Positions 14,076 to 23,654 of a DNA stretch of 25,898 bases are shown here, in pieces. The stretch covers positions 1-25,898 of the forward strand of contig DASRXL010000180.1 in NCBI GenBank assembly GCA_035654175.1, given 5' to 3'. The position numbers and the translations under genes were made by a program. Numbering within the stretch: the stretch's first letter is position 1; each line of letters begins with the position of its first letter. Source of the stretch: PNC22 sp035654175. Lineage in GTDB: Bacteria > Planctomycetota > Phycisphaerae > Phycisphaerales > UBA1924. Under the pieces are notes generated by a model. That model ran no database searches. It was not told where the DNA came from and was given only the letters and a program-made list of their open reading frames with translations.

Positions 14076-15155
14076 TTGTCATGCCTGCGTCGTCGATTCC
14101 GCCGAATCCATCCCGTCGTCGCCGGCCTCGCCCTCATCGGCGCGCTGCCCGCGCCGGCCGCCGGCCAGGATGCAATCGTCGACCCCGAGCCGACGCGGGC
14201 GAATGCGCGAGCGGGGGACGCCGGCCCGATGGCCCCATTCGCGCGCATGATTCCCGGCGAGTGGAAGATGACGGTCGAGAGCGGCACGAGCAGTTTCCGC
14301 ACCTGGCACTGGGGGCCGGGCCGGCACTCGATGCGTGTCATGACCGATGGCTTCGACGCGGCCGGCAATCCTTGGCGCGACTTGGACGTCTTCTATTGGC
14401 ACCCCGGGGGCGGGCAGGTCCGCGAGTTCGGCGTCAGCCAATTCGCCCGGGGCGTGACGGAGGGCGCGATCACGTTCGAAGGCGAGACGTGGCGGTCCGA
14501 CTTCGACCTCTTCCAGACCGGCGGACGCCGCACGCTCCGGCTGATCTGGGACTTCGACGGCCCCGACAGGTACCACGCGACGCTCCAGGAGGCGAGCCCG
14601 GGGGAGAGCCGCCGCTACACGACGCTCGTCGAGTGGGACCTCCTCCGCACGTCGCCCTCCTCCCCGCCGCGCCCGCTCGCCGTGGAGGGCGCGACGAAAC
14701 CCTCGGATCTCCTGAGGCCCCTCGAGCTCCTGCTCGGCACGTGGGAAGCCAAGATGGGTCAGGCGATCGCTGGCGCGCTCCACACCCGGGCAACGCTCGA
14801 ATGGATCCCGCTCGCCGACGCGATCTACGCGCGGGTGCTGGCCCCCGCCAATCACGGCGAGCCCGCACACCTGCTCGACGCCTATCTCTACCACCACACC
14901 GGCGCCGGCACGCTCCGCTGCCTCGCCCTTTCGGAGCGCGGCGGGGTCTATGAGGGCGACGTCACCGTGCTCGACGACGGCGCCCTGCAGCTCGGGCTGA
15001 AGGGCTATGAGGGTGGCCAGCAGGCCACGCACGTCGTGCGTATCGACTTTGGGGGGGACGACGCCCTGCGGACCAGAGCCTGGTCTCTCGAGGGCGACGA
15101 GCGCACACTCAGGCTCGACCTCCATCACCACAAGGCCGGCATGGGCTCGGATTGA
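14076..15155 (+). CDS. Secreted protein with two lipocalin-like (DUF1579-type) domains
   Basis: A 359-residue protein. Translation most likely starts at TTG 14076, since GAGGAGG lies 6 nt upstream and this start gives a clean signal peptide: basic RRRFRR, hydrophobic VVAGLALIGALPAPAAG, cleavage near QDA. No in-frame ATG sits near. The mature part contains two similar beta-rich domains. One starts at FARMIPGEWKMTVESG and runs over HWGPGRHSMRV and DLDVFYWHPGGG. The second starts at LELLLGTWEAKMGQ and has ATLEWIPLADAIYARV and LDAYLYHHTGAG. The shared order (GEW/GTWE opening, W-G/W-I strand, YWHP/YHHT turn) suggests an internal duplication of a DUF1579/lipocalin-like barrel. It may bind a small hydrophobic ligand outside the cytoplasm; the function is not known. 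Confidence 0.75.
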   Translation: MSCLRRRFRRIHPVVAGLALIGALPAPAAGQDAIVDPEPTRANARAGDAGPMAPFARMIPGEWKMTVESGTSSFRTWHWGPGRHSMRVMTDGFDAAGNPWRDLDVFYWHPGGGQVREFGVSQFARGVTEGAITFEGETWRSDFDLFQTGGRRTLRLIWDFDGPDRYHATLQEASPGESRRYTTLVEWDLLRTSPSSPPRPLAVEGATKPSDLLRPLELLLGTWEAKMGQAIAGALHTRATLEWIPLADAIYARVLAPANHGEPAHLLDAYLYHHTGAGTLRCLALSERGGVYEGDVTVLDDGALQLGLKGYEGGQQATHVVRIDFGGDDALRTRAWSLEGDERTLRLDLHHHKAGMGSD

Positions 15156-15210
15156 GCTAGGTGGCGGGTTGAAGGCGGGCGAGGCGCCCACCGATCTCGT
15201 ATCGTAGTTC

Positions 15211-15756
15211 ATGCCCGCGGCCGTACCGACCCATCATTCGCCCTCCGCCGTGCACCTCCGCAGAACGGTCCCGGCCGACATTCCCGCTCTTTTCCGTATG
15301 CAGCTCGATCCGGTCGGCAATGAGCTCGCCGGCACCAAGCCCCGGGACCGCGCGGCGTTCGAGACGGTCTGGGAGGGGATCCTCCGCGAGTCGTCCGGCG
15401 CATCCAACGGCGTGACACCGCGGGTGATCCTCGCCGAGGGCGCGCTCGTGGGATCGATCAACGTCTTCCCGCAGGAGGGGACCGATTCCGTCGGATACTG
15501 GATCGCTCGCGAACACTGGGGCCGGGGGATCGCGACGCGTGCGATCGGTCTCCTGATGGAGGAAGTGCGCACGCGCCCGCTCTTCGCCCGAGTCGTGGCC
15601 CACAACACCGCGTCTCTCCGGGCCCTGCAGCGCAACGGGTTCGTCATCACCGCCCGTTACGATCGCCCGGCCTCCGATCGGTACGTCGCCGCGGAGATCC
15701 TCGTCCTGACGCTCGACGGGCCGGCCGCCGCGAGCGACCCCGACCGACCCCGATGA
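15211..15756 (+). CDS. GNAT family N-acetyltransferase (RimJ/RimL-like)
   Basis: A 181-residue GNAT protein that moves acetyl from acetyl-CoA to an amine. VHLRRTVPADIPALFRMQLDP is the N-terminal strand and helix. VGYWIAREHWGRGIATRAIGLLMEEV (about 95-119) is motif A with the pyrophosphate loop WGRGIATR (103-110). VVAHNTASLRALQRNGFVITARY (128-150) is motif B, typical of the RimJ/RimL group. The substrate cannot be predicted. The ATG at 15211 is kept although no strong Shine-Dalgarno is visible. It lies 55 bp after the lipocalin-like gene on the same strand. Confidence 0.93.
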   Translation: MPAAVPTHHSPSAVHLRRTVPADIPALFRMQLDPVGNELAGTKPRDRAAFETVWEGILRESSGASNGVTPRVILAEGALVGSINVFPQEGTDSVGYWIAREHWGRGIATRAIGLLMEEVRTRPLFARVVAHNTASLRALQRNGFVITARYDRPASDRYVAAEILVLTLDGPAAASDPDRPR

Positions 15757-15995
15757 CGCGTCCGGCAGCAGGACCGGCGCCGCGGGGCAAGCCCGAAAGC
15801 TCCCCGCGCAGGTGCGCCGACTAGAGTTTCATCGCGGAGGTGGGGGCGGGCGCTCGGGCCAAACTCCTCGGGGAATGCCCGCGCGGCTGCCGGAGCGGCC
15901 CTTGGCGCTGCCGGATCGGCGGGCAGCCGGCGGCCTGCACGAGCACGGTGGGGACGGGCAACGAGGTCCATCAAGCCTGCGTCGGAGCGAAAGCT

Positions 15996-16958
15996 ATGGC
16001 CAAGAAGACCCCGCCGAAACCGGTGAAGGTCGAACGCAAGGGCGGCTCCGAGGTGGGCGCCCGAAACGGCGCCAGATCGCGCAAGCCGGGCGCCGGGCCA
16101 GGAGCCCGCCGGTCCGAGCCGCGCGCGGCGCCCGTGCTCCTCGCCGGCGGCAACCCGCAGATCGCGAAGGCCGACGGCGACGCTCCGGTGCAGGCGTACA
16201 TCGCGGCCATGCCGGGCTGGAAGCGCGACGTCGGCCGCCGCCTCGATGCGCTCATCGTGCGCACCCTGCCCGACGCCCGCAAGGCGGTGAAATGGAACTC
16301 GCCCTTCTATGGCCTCGGGGGGCGGGGCTGGTTTCTGACGTTCCACGTCTTCACCCGCTACGTCAAGGTGACCTTCTTCCGCGGCTCATCCCTGCGCCCG
16401 CTCCCCCCTGTCGCGTCCAAGGATCCGGAGGCCCGCTCCCTCCACATCCACGAGGGCGACTGGGGCGGGCAGCTCGACGAAGACGTCCTCGCGGGCTGGG
16501 TTCGCCAGGCGGCGGCCATCCCCGGATGGGATCCCGGCGAGAAAGCCGCCAGGAAGCGCGCGCCCGAGAAGCGTGTCGCCGGCGCGAAGGGGGCTCGCGC
16601 GGGCGTCGAAGAGCCCGGCGACTGGCGTCGCGAGACGCTCTCGCGCATTCGCCGCCTCATCGAGCAGGCGGATCCGGAGGCTGTCGAAGAGGTGAAATGG
16701 CGGAAGCCTTCGAACTCGATGGCGGGAGTCCCGGTGTGGTCGCATAGCGGGATCATCTGCACCGGCGAGACGTACAAGGACAAGGTGAAGCTGACCTTTG
16801 CCAAGGGAGCGGCGCTCGACGATCCGGCGGGCCTGTTCAACTCCAGCCTCGAAGGGAACACCAGGCGCGCCATCGACATCCGCCAGGGCGACAAGGTCGA
16901 CGAGCGTGCGTTCAAGGCCCTGATCCGCGCCGCCGTGGGATTGAACACGTCGTCCTGA
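15996..16958 (+). CDS. Tandem DUF1801 domain protein
   Basis: A 320-residue protein with two DUF1801 (YdhG-like) domains joined by a basic linker. The first (about 62-170) has VQAYIAAMPGWKRDVGRRLDALI, ARKAVKWNSPFYGLG, VKVTFFRGSSL and SLHIHEGD. The second (about 208-316) has LSRIRRLIEQADPEAVEEVKWRKPSNSM, VKLTFAKGAALDD and RAIDIRQGDKVDERAFKALIRAA. Both thus keep the V-K-W, K-V/T-F-G and I-x-x-G-D marks. Most family members have one domain of 110-150 residues. The N-terminal 60 residues are Lys/Arg/Pro rich and disordered. The ATG at 15996 is chosen as the first start before MAKKTPPKPVKVERKGG. The family fold is known, but no biochemical function is established. Confidence 0.88.
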   Translation: MAKKTPPKPVKVERKGGSEVGARNGARSRKPGAGPGARRSEPRAAPVLLAGGNPQIAKADGDAPVQAYIAAMPGWKRDVGRRLDALIVRTLPDARKAVKWNSPFYGLGGRGWFLTFHVFTRYVKVTFFRGSSLRPLPPVASKDPEARSLHIHEGDWGGQLDEDVLAGWVRQAAAIPGWDPGEKAARKRAPEKRVAGAKGARAGVEEPGDWRRETLSRIRRLIEQADPEAVEEVKWRKPSNSMAGVPVWSHSGIICTGETYKDKVKLTFAKGAALDDPAGLFNSSLEGNTRRAIDIRQGDKVDERAFKALIRAAVGLNTSS

Positions 16959-17106
16959 TCGGCGCAGGCGAAGCCGGCGCTGGCGCCGGCGGCGCTCGGC
17001 GGGCATCGTCCGCGGCGGCGCGCCCGCTTGTTCGTCCACGGGAACCGGGACCGCGCCGTCCGCCGCCTGCATCACGGCGCGGATGGTGCGGCCCCGTGCC
17101 AAGGAC

Positions 17107-18945
<1,839 letters not shown>

Positions 18946-19372
18946 GGCGCGGGCCTCACGATCGTCGAGATACGCAACGGCGGCGATGGCGCCGGCGCGC
19001 GTCCGACGTCGAGCATCGTAACGCCGCGCGGGCGGGAGTCTTGCGCCGCCCCGTGGGCGTGGATTTGCAGGACACCCTGGCGCACTGGATGAGCCCGCCG
19101 TTGTGAGCGGAACGGCTGCGGGAAGCGCCGTCACGCCGTGAGCACCAGCTCGGGCGCTCGCGCTGCGCGCCCGCGTCAGGAGAGAATGAGCATGAGGAAG
19201 GCCTCATCATGGACCGAGGGCTGATCGCCGTCCAAGGTCGGCCCCTGGCGCGGCGCACGCCGCCAAACACCATCATCGAGCCGAACGTACAGACGCTTGG
19301 CCGCAGTCTTCACGCGAGGCCGTTGGCGTTCGCGGCCGAGAGCTCGCGGCGCTTGGCGGCGGGGAGCCGACG
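18946..19372. other. Intergenic region between GH15 and lipocalin-like genes
   Basis: This 427-bp gap between divergent genes has open frames in several registers, all Arg/Pro/Ala biased. A minus-strand stretch around 19180-19320 reads KRLYVRLDDGVWRRAPR and might be a degraded gene remnant, but it has no start site and switches frame near 19190. No convincing promoter was found; GGGGAG at 19361-19366 is the ribosome site of the next gene. Confidence 0.45.
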
Positions 19373-19933
19373 ATGGGCACGTGCTTGGTGGAATCATTCG
19401 GGCCCGGCCTTCACGGCGCGCTCGGAGCGACCGGGCGCTCCGCCGATATTCCGGAGGCGGCGGACGCGTACGGCTGGCTCGTCGGCGCCTGGGAGCTCGA
19501 TGTTCTCCGGTATTGGGCGGAGGATGTCAGCGCGCTGGCGATCAAGGGCGAGGTTCACGCGGGCTGGGTGCTCGAGGGCCGTGCCGTTCAAGACGTCTGG
19601 ATCATGCCGGCCCGCACGCGGCGTACCGGCGCGCCGCCCGACAAGCGCCTCAACATGTGCGGCACGACGCTGCGCGTCTGGGATCCGACAATCGAGGCGT
19701 GGCGCATCACCTGGCGCAACCCCGCGGGCGATCACCACGAGGACCAGATCGGCCGCAGGATCGGGGACGAGGTCGTTCAGATCGGCGTCCGTCCCGACGG
19801 GACGCCGACGCGCTGGCGGTTCACGGAGGTCACGCCTCGCGCCTTCCACTGGCTGGGCGAAGCGCTCCAGCCGGACGGGCGAACGTGGCGGCTGGAGGGC
19901 GAATTCCGCGCGCGCCGGGTCGGCCCGGTGTGA
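19373..19933 (+). CDS. DUF1579-like/lipocalin-like hypothetical protein
   Basis: A 186-residue cytosolic protein. It begins at ATG 19373, preceded by GGGGAG 6 nt away. The body has the pattern of small beta-barrel proteins of the DUF1579 type: AYGWLVGAWELDVLRYW, EVHAGWVLEGRAVQDVWIMP, TTLRVWDPTIEAWRITWRNP, ITWRNPAGDHHEDQIGRR, RWRFTEVTPRAFHWLGEAL and a final WRLEGEFRARR strand. The G-x-W-x-x-D opening and the W-I/V-x-P strand recur in the secreted protein encoded at 14076, so they may be distant relatives. No catalytic site can be named. It may bind a ligand or modulate a partner; the function is unknown. Confidence 0.75.
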   Translation: MGTCLVESFGPGLHGALGATGRSADIPEAADAYGWLVGAWELDVLRYWAEDVSALAIKGEVHAGWVLEGRAVQDVWIMPARTRRTGAPPDKRLNMCGTTLRVWDPTIEAWRITWRNPAGDHHEDQIGRRIGDEVVQIGVRPDGTPTRWRFTEVTPRAFHWLGEALQPDGRTWRLEGEFRARRVGPV

Positions 19934-20002
19934 ACGCGGCGCCCGTCGGCCAGAGGGGCTTCCGACGTCCGAGCCCCGCCCCGGAGGCGTTCCGGAAATC
20001 CG

Positions 20003-20326
20003 TCAACGGACGCGCGCGATCGCACGCCGCGCGGCCCGGAGCAGGAGGCACGCGAGAGTCCCGATGCTCAGCGCGATCAGTGTCCATCGAAGCGCCGCGG
20101 CCGCCGGGAAGGAGAGGCCGACGCCGGTGAAGAGCAGAACGTACGCCGCGACGCACGCCGGGCACTTTGGCACGAGTGCGAGCGCGGCGATGGGCATCGC
20201 CCATTGCGCGAAGGCCGCGAACCGGCGGAGCCGGGGCGCGGGCTTCGCGAGGGACGCCGACGGCGACGAGCCGGCGGGCGCGCCGCTCGGCCGGCGCGGA
20301 TCGCCATCGGTGCGGCAGCAGTGCAC
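20003..20326 (-). CDS. Small membrane protein with CPAC motif
   Basis: A 107-residue protein. The N-terminal 35 residues are hydrophilic and begin with His-Cys-Cys. Two membrane helices follow (about 37-72 as one long or broken hydrophobic region, and 78-98). The motif LVPKCPACVAAYVLLFTGVGLS (51-72) with Cys55 and Cys58 is characteristic of a widespread, uncharacterised small membrane family. The cysteines could bind metal or form a redox pair, as in MerC-like transport proteins. The start is GTG (20324-20326) with GGGAG 5 nt upstream on the minus strand. It follows the DUF899 gene by 24 bp on the same strand, so it is very likely in one operon with it and the AHSA1 gene. Confidence 0.75.
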   Translation of the reverse strand: MHCCRTDGDPRRPSGAPAGSSPSASLAKPAPRLRRFAAFAQWAMPIAALALVPKCPACVAAYVLLFTGVGLSFPAAAALRWTLIALSIGTLACLLLRAARRAIARVR

Positions 20327-20350
20327 AGTGACTCCCTGGCCGGAGGCCGG

Positions 20351-21139
20351 CTAGCGCGCCGATGGCCCTGTGACGCCGGGCCTCTCCGCCCACGGATCAA
20401 CGAAATCGGCGTCGCCATACCGGTCGTGATGTCGGAGCCAGCCCATGCCGCCGGTCTGCGCCTCGTCGCGACCCTTGGGCGTGATGTCGATGTACCGGTA
20501 GGCAGTGAGGAAATCTTCGAGCCCTCGCGCGAACGTGGAGTACGTGTGGTAGATGTCTCCGCGAGCGTCCCTCACGAAGACCGAGACGCCGGGAAGCTCC
20601 CGGATCGGGTAGGGCTTGCGATCGAAGTTGTACACCGCCTCGCCCGAGGCGAGCTCCTGGTCGGTAAAGGAGACGCCGAAGTCGCGGCTGAAGTCGGTGT
20701 CCGCCCCGGAGGCCCACGGGAAGCTCCACCCCATGCGCTCGCGGAACTCTTCGAGCTGGGCGATGGGCGCCTTCGAGACGGTCACGAAGGAGATGTCGCG
20801 GTGGGCGAGGTGGACGACGATGCCGTTGTAGTGGTCCGCGACGAAGGAGCACGACTTGCAGCCCTGCGACCACGTCGGATCGAACATGAAGTGGTACACG
20901 ACGAGCTGGCTGCGGGGGCCGAAGAGGTCCGCCAGCGACATCGCGCCGCCGGCCGAGTGGAACGTGTACCGCTTCTCGACCTTCACCCAGGGGAGATCGC
21001 GGACCCTGCGGCTCACCTCGTCGCGCTTCCTGGTGAGCTCCTTCTCTTCGGCGAGGAGCGCGACGCGCTCCTTCAGCCATTGGTCTCGGGAGACGACGCG
21101 ATGCGCGGCGGCGGGAACGGATGGTGCTACGTCGGTCAT
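20351..21139 (-). CDS. DUF899 family thioredoxin-like protein
   Basis: A 262-residue protein of the DUF899 family, with a thioredoxin-like fold. The N-terminus has VVSRDQWLKERVALLAEEKELTRKRDEV and RDLPWVKVEKRYTF. The core has LVVYHFMFDPTWSQGCKSCSF with Cys94 and Cys97, a CxxC pair, followed by ADHYNGIVVHLAHRDISFVTVSKAP and FPWASGADTDFSRDFGVSFT. The C-terminus SVFVRDARGDIYHTYSTFARG and GRDEAQTGGMGWLRHHDRYG is typical. The family is common in soil bacteria and often encoded near AHSA1 proteins, as here (73 bp after the AHSA1 stop). Its chemistry is unproven; a thiol-based redox role is likely from the CxxC. The ATG at 21137-21139 has AGGAGC upstream. Confidence 0.95.
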   Translation of the reverse strand: MTDVAPSVPAAAHRVVSRDQWLKERVALLAEEKELTRKRDEVSRRVRDLPWVKVEKRYTFHSAGGAMSLADLFGPRSQLVVYHFMFDPTWSQGCKSCSFVADHYNGIVVHLAHRDISFVTVSKAPIAQLEEFRERMGWSFPWASGADTDFSRDFGVSFTDQELASGEAVYNFDRKPYPIRELPGVSVFVRDARGDIYHTYSTFARGLEDFLTAYRYIDITPKGRDEAQTGGMGWLRHHDRYGDADFVDPWAERPGVTGPSAR

Positions 21140-21212
21140 GGGGCTTGCTCCTGAGGTGCTTCCCGTGCGCCGGGTTCCGGTCGGCGGCGCGTGGAGATCG
21201 AGAGTGTGTGGA

Positions 21213-21698
21213 TCAACGCTTCCCCGCCGCTCGGCGTTCGGCGAGCTCCTTGATGCGGTTCATAGCGTGCGCCCAGCCTTCGGGCATGCCGTCGCGGTGC
21301 TCCCGCGGGATGAGGCCCATGGCGCGGTGGATGAGCGAGAGGCGCGTGCCGTCGCCCTCAGACTTCAGGCGGTACTGCAGGTGGTTGACGGCCGGATACG
21401 ACATCGGCATGGGGCCGGTGAGCTCGAGGAGCGCGGGCGCCTTGATCACCTGCACGTGTCCCCAGAGATGGCCGTACGCGTGGCCGCCCGTCTCGCCCAG
21501 GTCGCGGTACCAGCGACCCCCCGGCCATGGCTCGATCTTCATCGGAAAGGGCTTGCCGTCGGGCATCTGGCTGCCGGGCCCGAGCTCTTCGAGCACAGCC
21601 GCGAATGCGATCTCCGGCGTCGCGGCGATGAAGATGTCCTTGCGGATATCGATCGTCTGCACGGTCTCGCTGTCGGTGACGGTGGTGGCGCTGGCCAT
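21213..21698 (-). CDS. SRPBCC/AHSA1-like domain protein, first gene of DUF899 operon
   Basis: A 161-residue SRPBCC protein: VQTIDIRKDIFIAATPEIAFAAVLEELG, FPMKIEPWPGGRWYRDLG, GHLWGHVQVIKAPALLELTGPMPMSYPAVNHLQYRL and LIHRAMGLIPREHRDGMPEGWAHAMNRI follow the fold from first strand to last helix. The ATG at 21696-21698 is chosen over one 48 bp upstream because AGAGGAGG sits right before it (minus strand). The proline- and glycine-rich loop differs from the ArsR-linked AHSA1 protein at 12071, so it belongs to another subfamily. It likely binds a hydrophobic ligand. It heads an operon with DUF899 and the CPAC membrane protein; a strong promoter lies about 390 bp upstream. Confidence 0.88.
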   Translation of the reverse strand: MASATTVTDSETVQTIDIRKDIFIAATPEIAFAAVLEELGPGSQMPDGKPFPMKIEPWPGGRWYRDLGETGGHAYGHLWGHVQVIKAPALLELTGPMPMSYPAVNHLQYRLKSEGDGTRLSLIHRAMGLIPREHRDGMPEGWAHAMNRIKELAERRAAGKR

Positions 21699-22267
21699 GG
21701 TGCCTCCTCTTTCAGGTTGGATGTGGGCGGGAGTGGGGGCGCTCATCGCGCCCTGATTGTCGTGCCGATTGTTCCGCGCGGTCCTTGATGCGTCGGAGCT
21801 GCTGCCCCCAGAAACGCTCCGAAGGCCTCATCGAGCCGTACACGAGCCGGAGTTCCTTGCCATTTACGCTCTCCATACGACGTCGCCCATGCTGCACGCC
21901 GACGCCGCAGAGCACCCCGGACCGCCGCAGCGCCCGCGCCCGGGGTCCGCCGCGCGCTCCGACCATCCAGGAGACGTCGGGTGCGACGCCGCAGGCGGCC
22001 AAGGCGCCGGGTGCTGTACGCCGTCGTGGCTCGGCGGGAGCGGCAAACGCGCCGGCGGTGCTCGGAGAGCGTGCATGGAGAAATATATTCCCATACTGGC
22101 ATATGTCAAGGGGAGTTCCGCGCCACGCGGCAAAGGCCAAAGTTCGCGCCCAATCGGGTTGCCGAGATCCGAATTGCACCATTCCGATGCTAAGCGGGCG
22201 CGGATCTCCGGAGCGGCGGCGGCGCCCACCGCCACGCCGTTCCCACTGCCCCTCCTACGCTCGGCGA
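21699..22267. other. Intergenic region with AT-rich promoter segment
   Basis: A 569-bp stretch between the minus-strand AHSA1 operon and the plus-strand methyltransferase gene. It contains a strong minus-strand promoter (22082-22109) in an AT-rich island. Minus-strand frames downstream of it (including a 54-codon frame, 21712-21876, starting MESVNGKELRLVYGSMRPSE) are not recognisable; the region may be a long leader or a lost gene. No plus-strand promoter for the methyltransferase was identified. Confidence 0.5.
22082..22109 (-). promoter_or_regulatory. Strong sigma-70 type promoter upstream of the AHSA1-DUF899 operon
   Basis: Minus strand: perfect TTGACA (22104-22109), 16-bp spacer, TATATT (22082-22087). 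The start would be near 22075, about 380 nt before the AHSA1 ATG at 21698. The AT-rich block stands out clearly from the GC-rich surroundings. Confidence 0.7.
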
Positions 22268-22870
22268 ATGTCGAGCGCCTTCTGGGATGAGCGGTACGCC
22301 GGCGATAACCTCGTCTACGGCGCCGCGCCCAATGACTTCCTTGTGCAGATGGCCGACCGGCTCCCGAGCGAGGGACATGCCCTCGACATCGGGGCCGGAG
22401 AAGGCCGCAATGCCCTGTTCCTGGCCTCTCGCGGCCTCAACGTGCTCGCCGTCGATCAGAGCCAGGTCGGCATGCGGAAGGCGCAGCGGCTCGCTCGCGA
22501 GCGCGGCCTGAAGCTGCGCACGCTGGCCGCGGACCTGCAGGAGTTCGACGCCGAGCCCGGCTCGTTCGACGTCGTCAGCTCCATCTTCGTCCACCTCCCG
22601 ACGTCGCTCCGCGCATCGGTGCACGAGCGCGTCCGCTCGTGGCTGAAGCCGGGCGGCGTGTTCTTGCTCGAGGCATACGCGCCCGACCAGATCGCACGAG
22701 AGACCGGCGGACCCAAGGACCCCTCGCTGCTCGCGTCGTTGGAGGTCATCCTGGGCGAGCTGGCCGGGTTGCGGATCGAGCACCAGGCCGCTCTCGTGCG
22801 CATCGTCTCCGAGGGTCGATTCCACACCGGCGAGGCGTCCGTGGTCCAGGTTCTCGCGCGGAAGCCGTAG
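22268..22870 (+). CDS. Class I SAM-dependent methyltransferase (TehB-like)
   Basis: A 200-residue Rossmann-fold methyltransferase. SSAFWDERYAGDNLVYGAAPNDFL is the usual N-terminal helix of TehB/thiopurine-type enzymes. ALDIGAGEGRNALFLASRG (38-56) is motif I, which binds S-adenosylmethionine; LAVDQSQVGMRKAQRLA holds the acidic residue for the ribose; FDVVSSIFVHLP is motif IV/post II, and LKPGGVFLLEAYAPDQ follows. The ATG at 22268 is chosen because the fold starts there; the open frame further upstream crosses the promoter region and is rejected. The methyl acceptor is unknown: relatives act on tellurite, small thiols or other xenobiotics. It is probably monocistronic. Confidence 0.93.
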   Translation: MSSAFWDERYAGDNLVYGAAPNDFLVQMADRLPSEGHALDIGAGEGRNALFLASRGLNVLAVDQSQVGMRKAQRLARERGLKLRTLAADLQEFDAEPGSFDVVSSIFVHLPTSLRASVHERVRSWLKPGGVFLLEAYAPDQIARETGGPKDPSLLASLEVILGELAGLRIEHQAALVRIVSEGRFHTGEASVVQVLARKP

Positions 22871-23091
22871 CGGGCGTCAGTGCGCGATGCCCGCGCCAGA
22901 GGATCGTCTTCGCCCCCGAATGCCACGGAAGTCTGAGCACTCCTGCAGCGCGGGCGCTCTCCCCCCCGCGCTCTCGGCCGCGTGCGGACCCGGCTTGATA
23001 CACTCGGACCGAGCAGGCTGAGGGATCGGATCGCGCGACCGCCCGCAGTGTGCGGCCGGCTGCGCGGCTCGTGTCCAACCGGAGGACCGCT

Positions 23092-23580
23092 GTGATCCGA
23101 ACCGTGATCTGCTCCGCGTTGACCCTTCTGGTCGGCTGCACGTCGATGGAAGCCCGGCACGACCACGCCGCGCCGGCCGCTGGAGACCAAGAGATGAACC
23201 TCGGGAACTTCTCCGTCAGCCTCGCCGTCAAGGACCTCGCGGCGTCCCGGGCGTTCTACGAGAAGCTCGGCTTCCGAGCGATCGGCGGAGACCCCGCGAA
23301 GAACTGGCTCATCCTTCAGAACCAGACGGCGACGATCGGCCTCTTCCAGGGCATGTTCGACAGGAACACCCTGACCTTCAACCCCGGTTGGGACCGCACC
23401 GGCGCGACGCTCGCCGAGTTCGCCGATGTGCGCGAGATCCAGCGGACGCTCGAGGGCCGGGGCCTCGCGCTCGCCCTCGAGGCCGATGCGTCGACCACCG
23501 GACCCGCGAGCGTCATGCTGATCGACCCCGACGGGAACCCGATCCTGCTCGATCAGCACGTGCCCAGCCCGGCCGAGTAG
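23092..23580 (+). CDS. VOC (glyoxalase-like) domain lipoprotein
   Basis: A 162-residue protein. A GTG start at 23092 with GGAGG (23081-23085) 6 nt upstream gives the leader VIRTVICSALTLLVGCTSMEARHD, whose LVGC is a good lipobox with Cys16 as lipid attachment site. After a short linker with His residues, a complete VOC domain follows (about 36-158): NLGNFSVSLAVKDLAASRAFYEKLGFRAIGG, NWLILQNQTATIGLFQGMFD, TLTFNPGWDR and SVMLIDPDGNPILLDQHV. Related VOC proteins normally start at the MNLGNFSV methionine (ATG at 23194) and are cytosolic. Here the domain appears exported and membrane anchored. The alternative cytosolic start has a much weaker ribosome site. Substrate unknown. Confidence 0.85.
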   Translation: MIRTVICSALTLLVGCTSMEARHDHAAPAAGDQEMNLGNFSVSLAVKDLAASRAFYEKLGFRAIGGDPAKNWLILQNQTATIGLFQGMFDRNTLTFNPGWDRTGATLAEFADVREIQRTLEGRGLALALEADASTTGPASVMLIDPDGNPILLDQHVPSPAE

Positions 23581-23654
23581 TCTTCGCCGCCCTCGACAGC
23601 CCGCCGGTGCTCGCCTCCCGAGCGGTCGCCCGGTGCGACTCGGAGCCCGGAGCG

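Noticed and set aside
18946..19134. N-terminal extension of the GH15 enzyme
   Set aside because: The extra 63 residues are Pro/Arg-rich and absent from the family; the MESEYQPIEQYG start fits the fold.
21712..22182. Minus-strand frame including MESVNGKELRLVYGSMRPSE between the strong promoter and the AHSA1 gene
   Set aside because: No family resemblance or ribosome site; Arg-rich composition upstream. Kept only as possible leader or lost gene.
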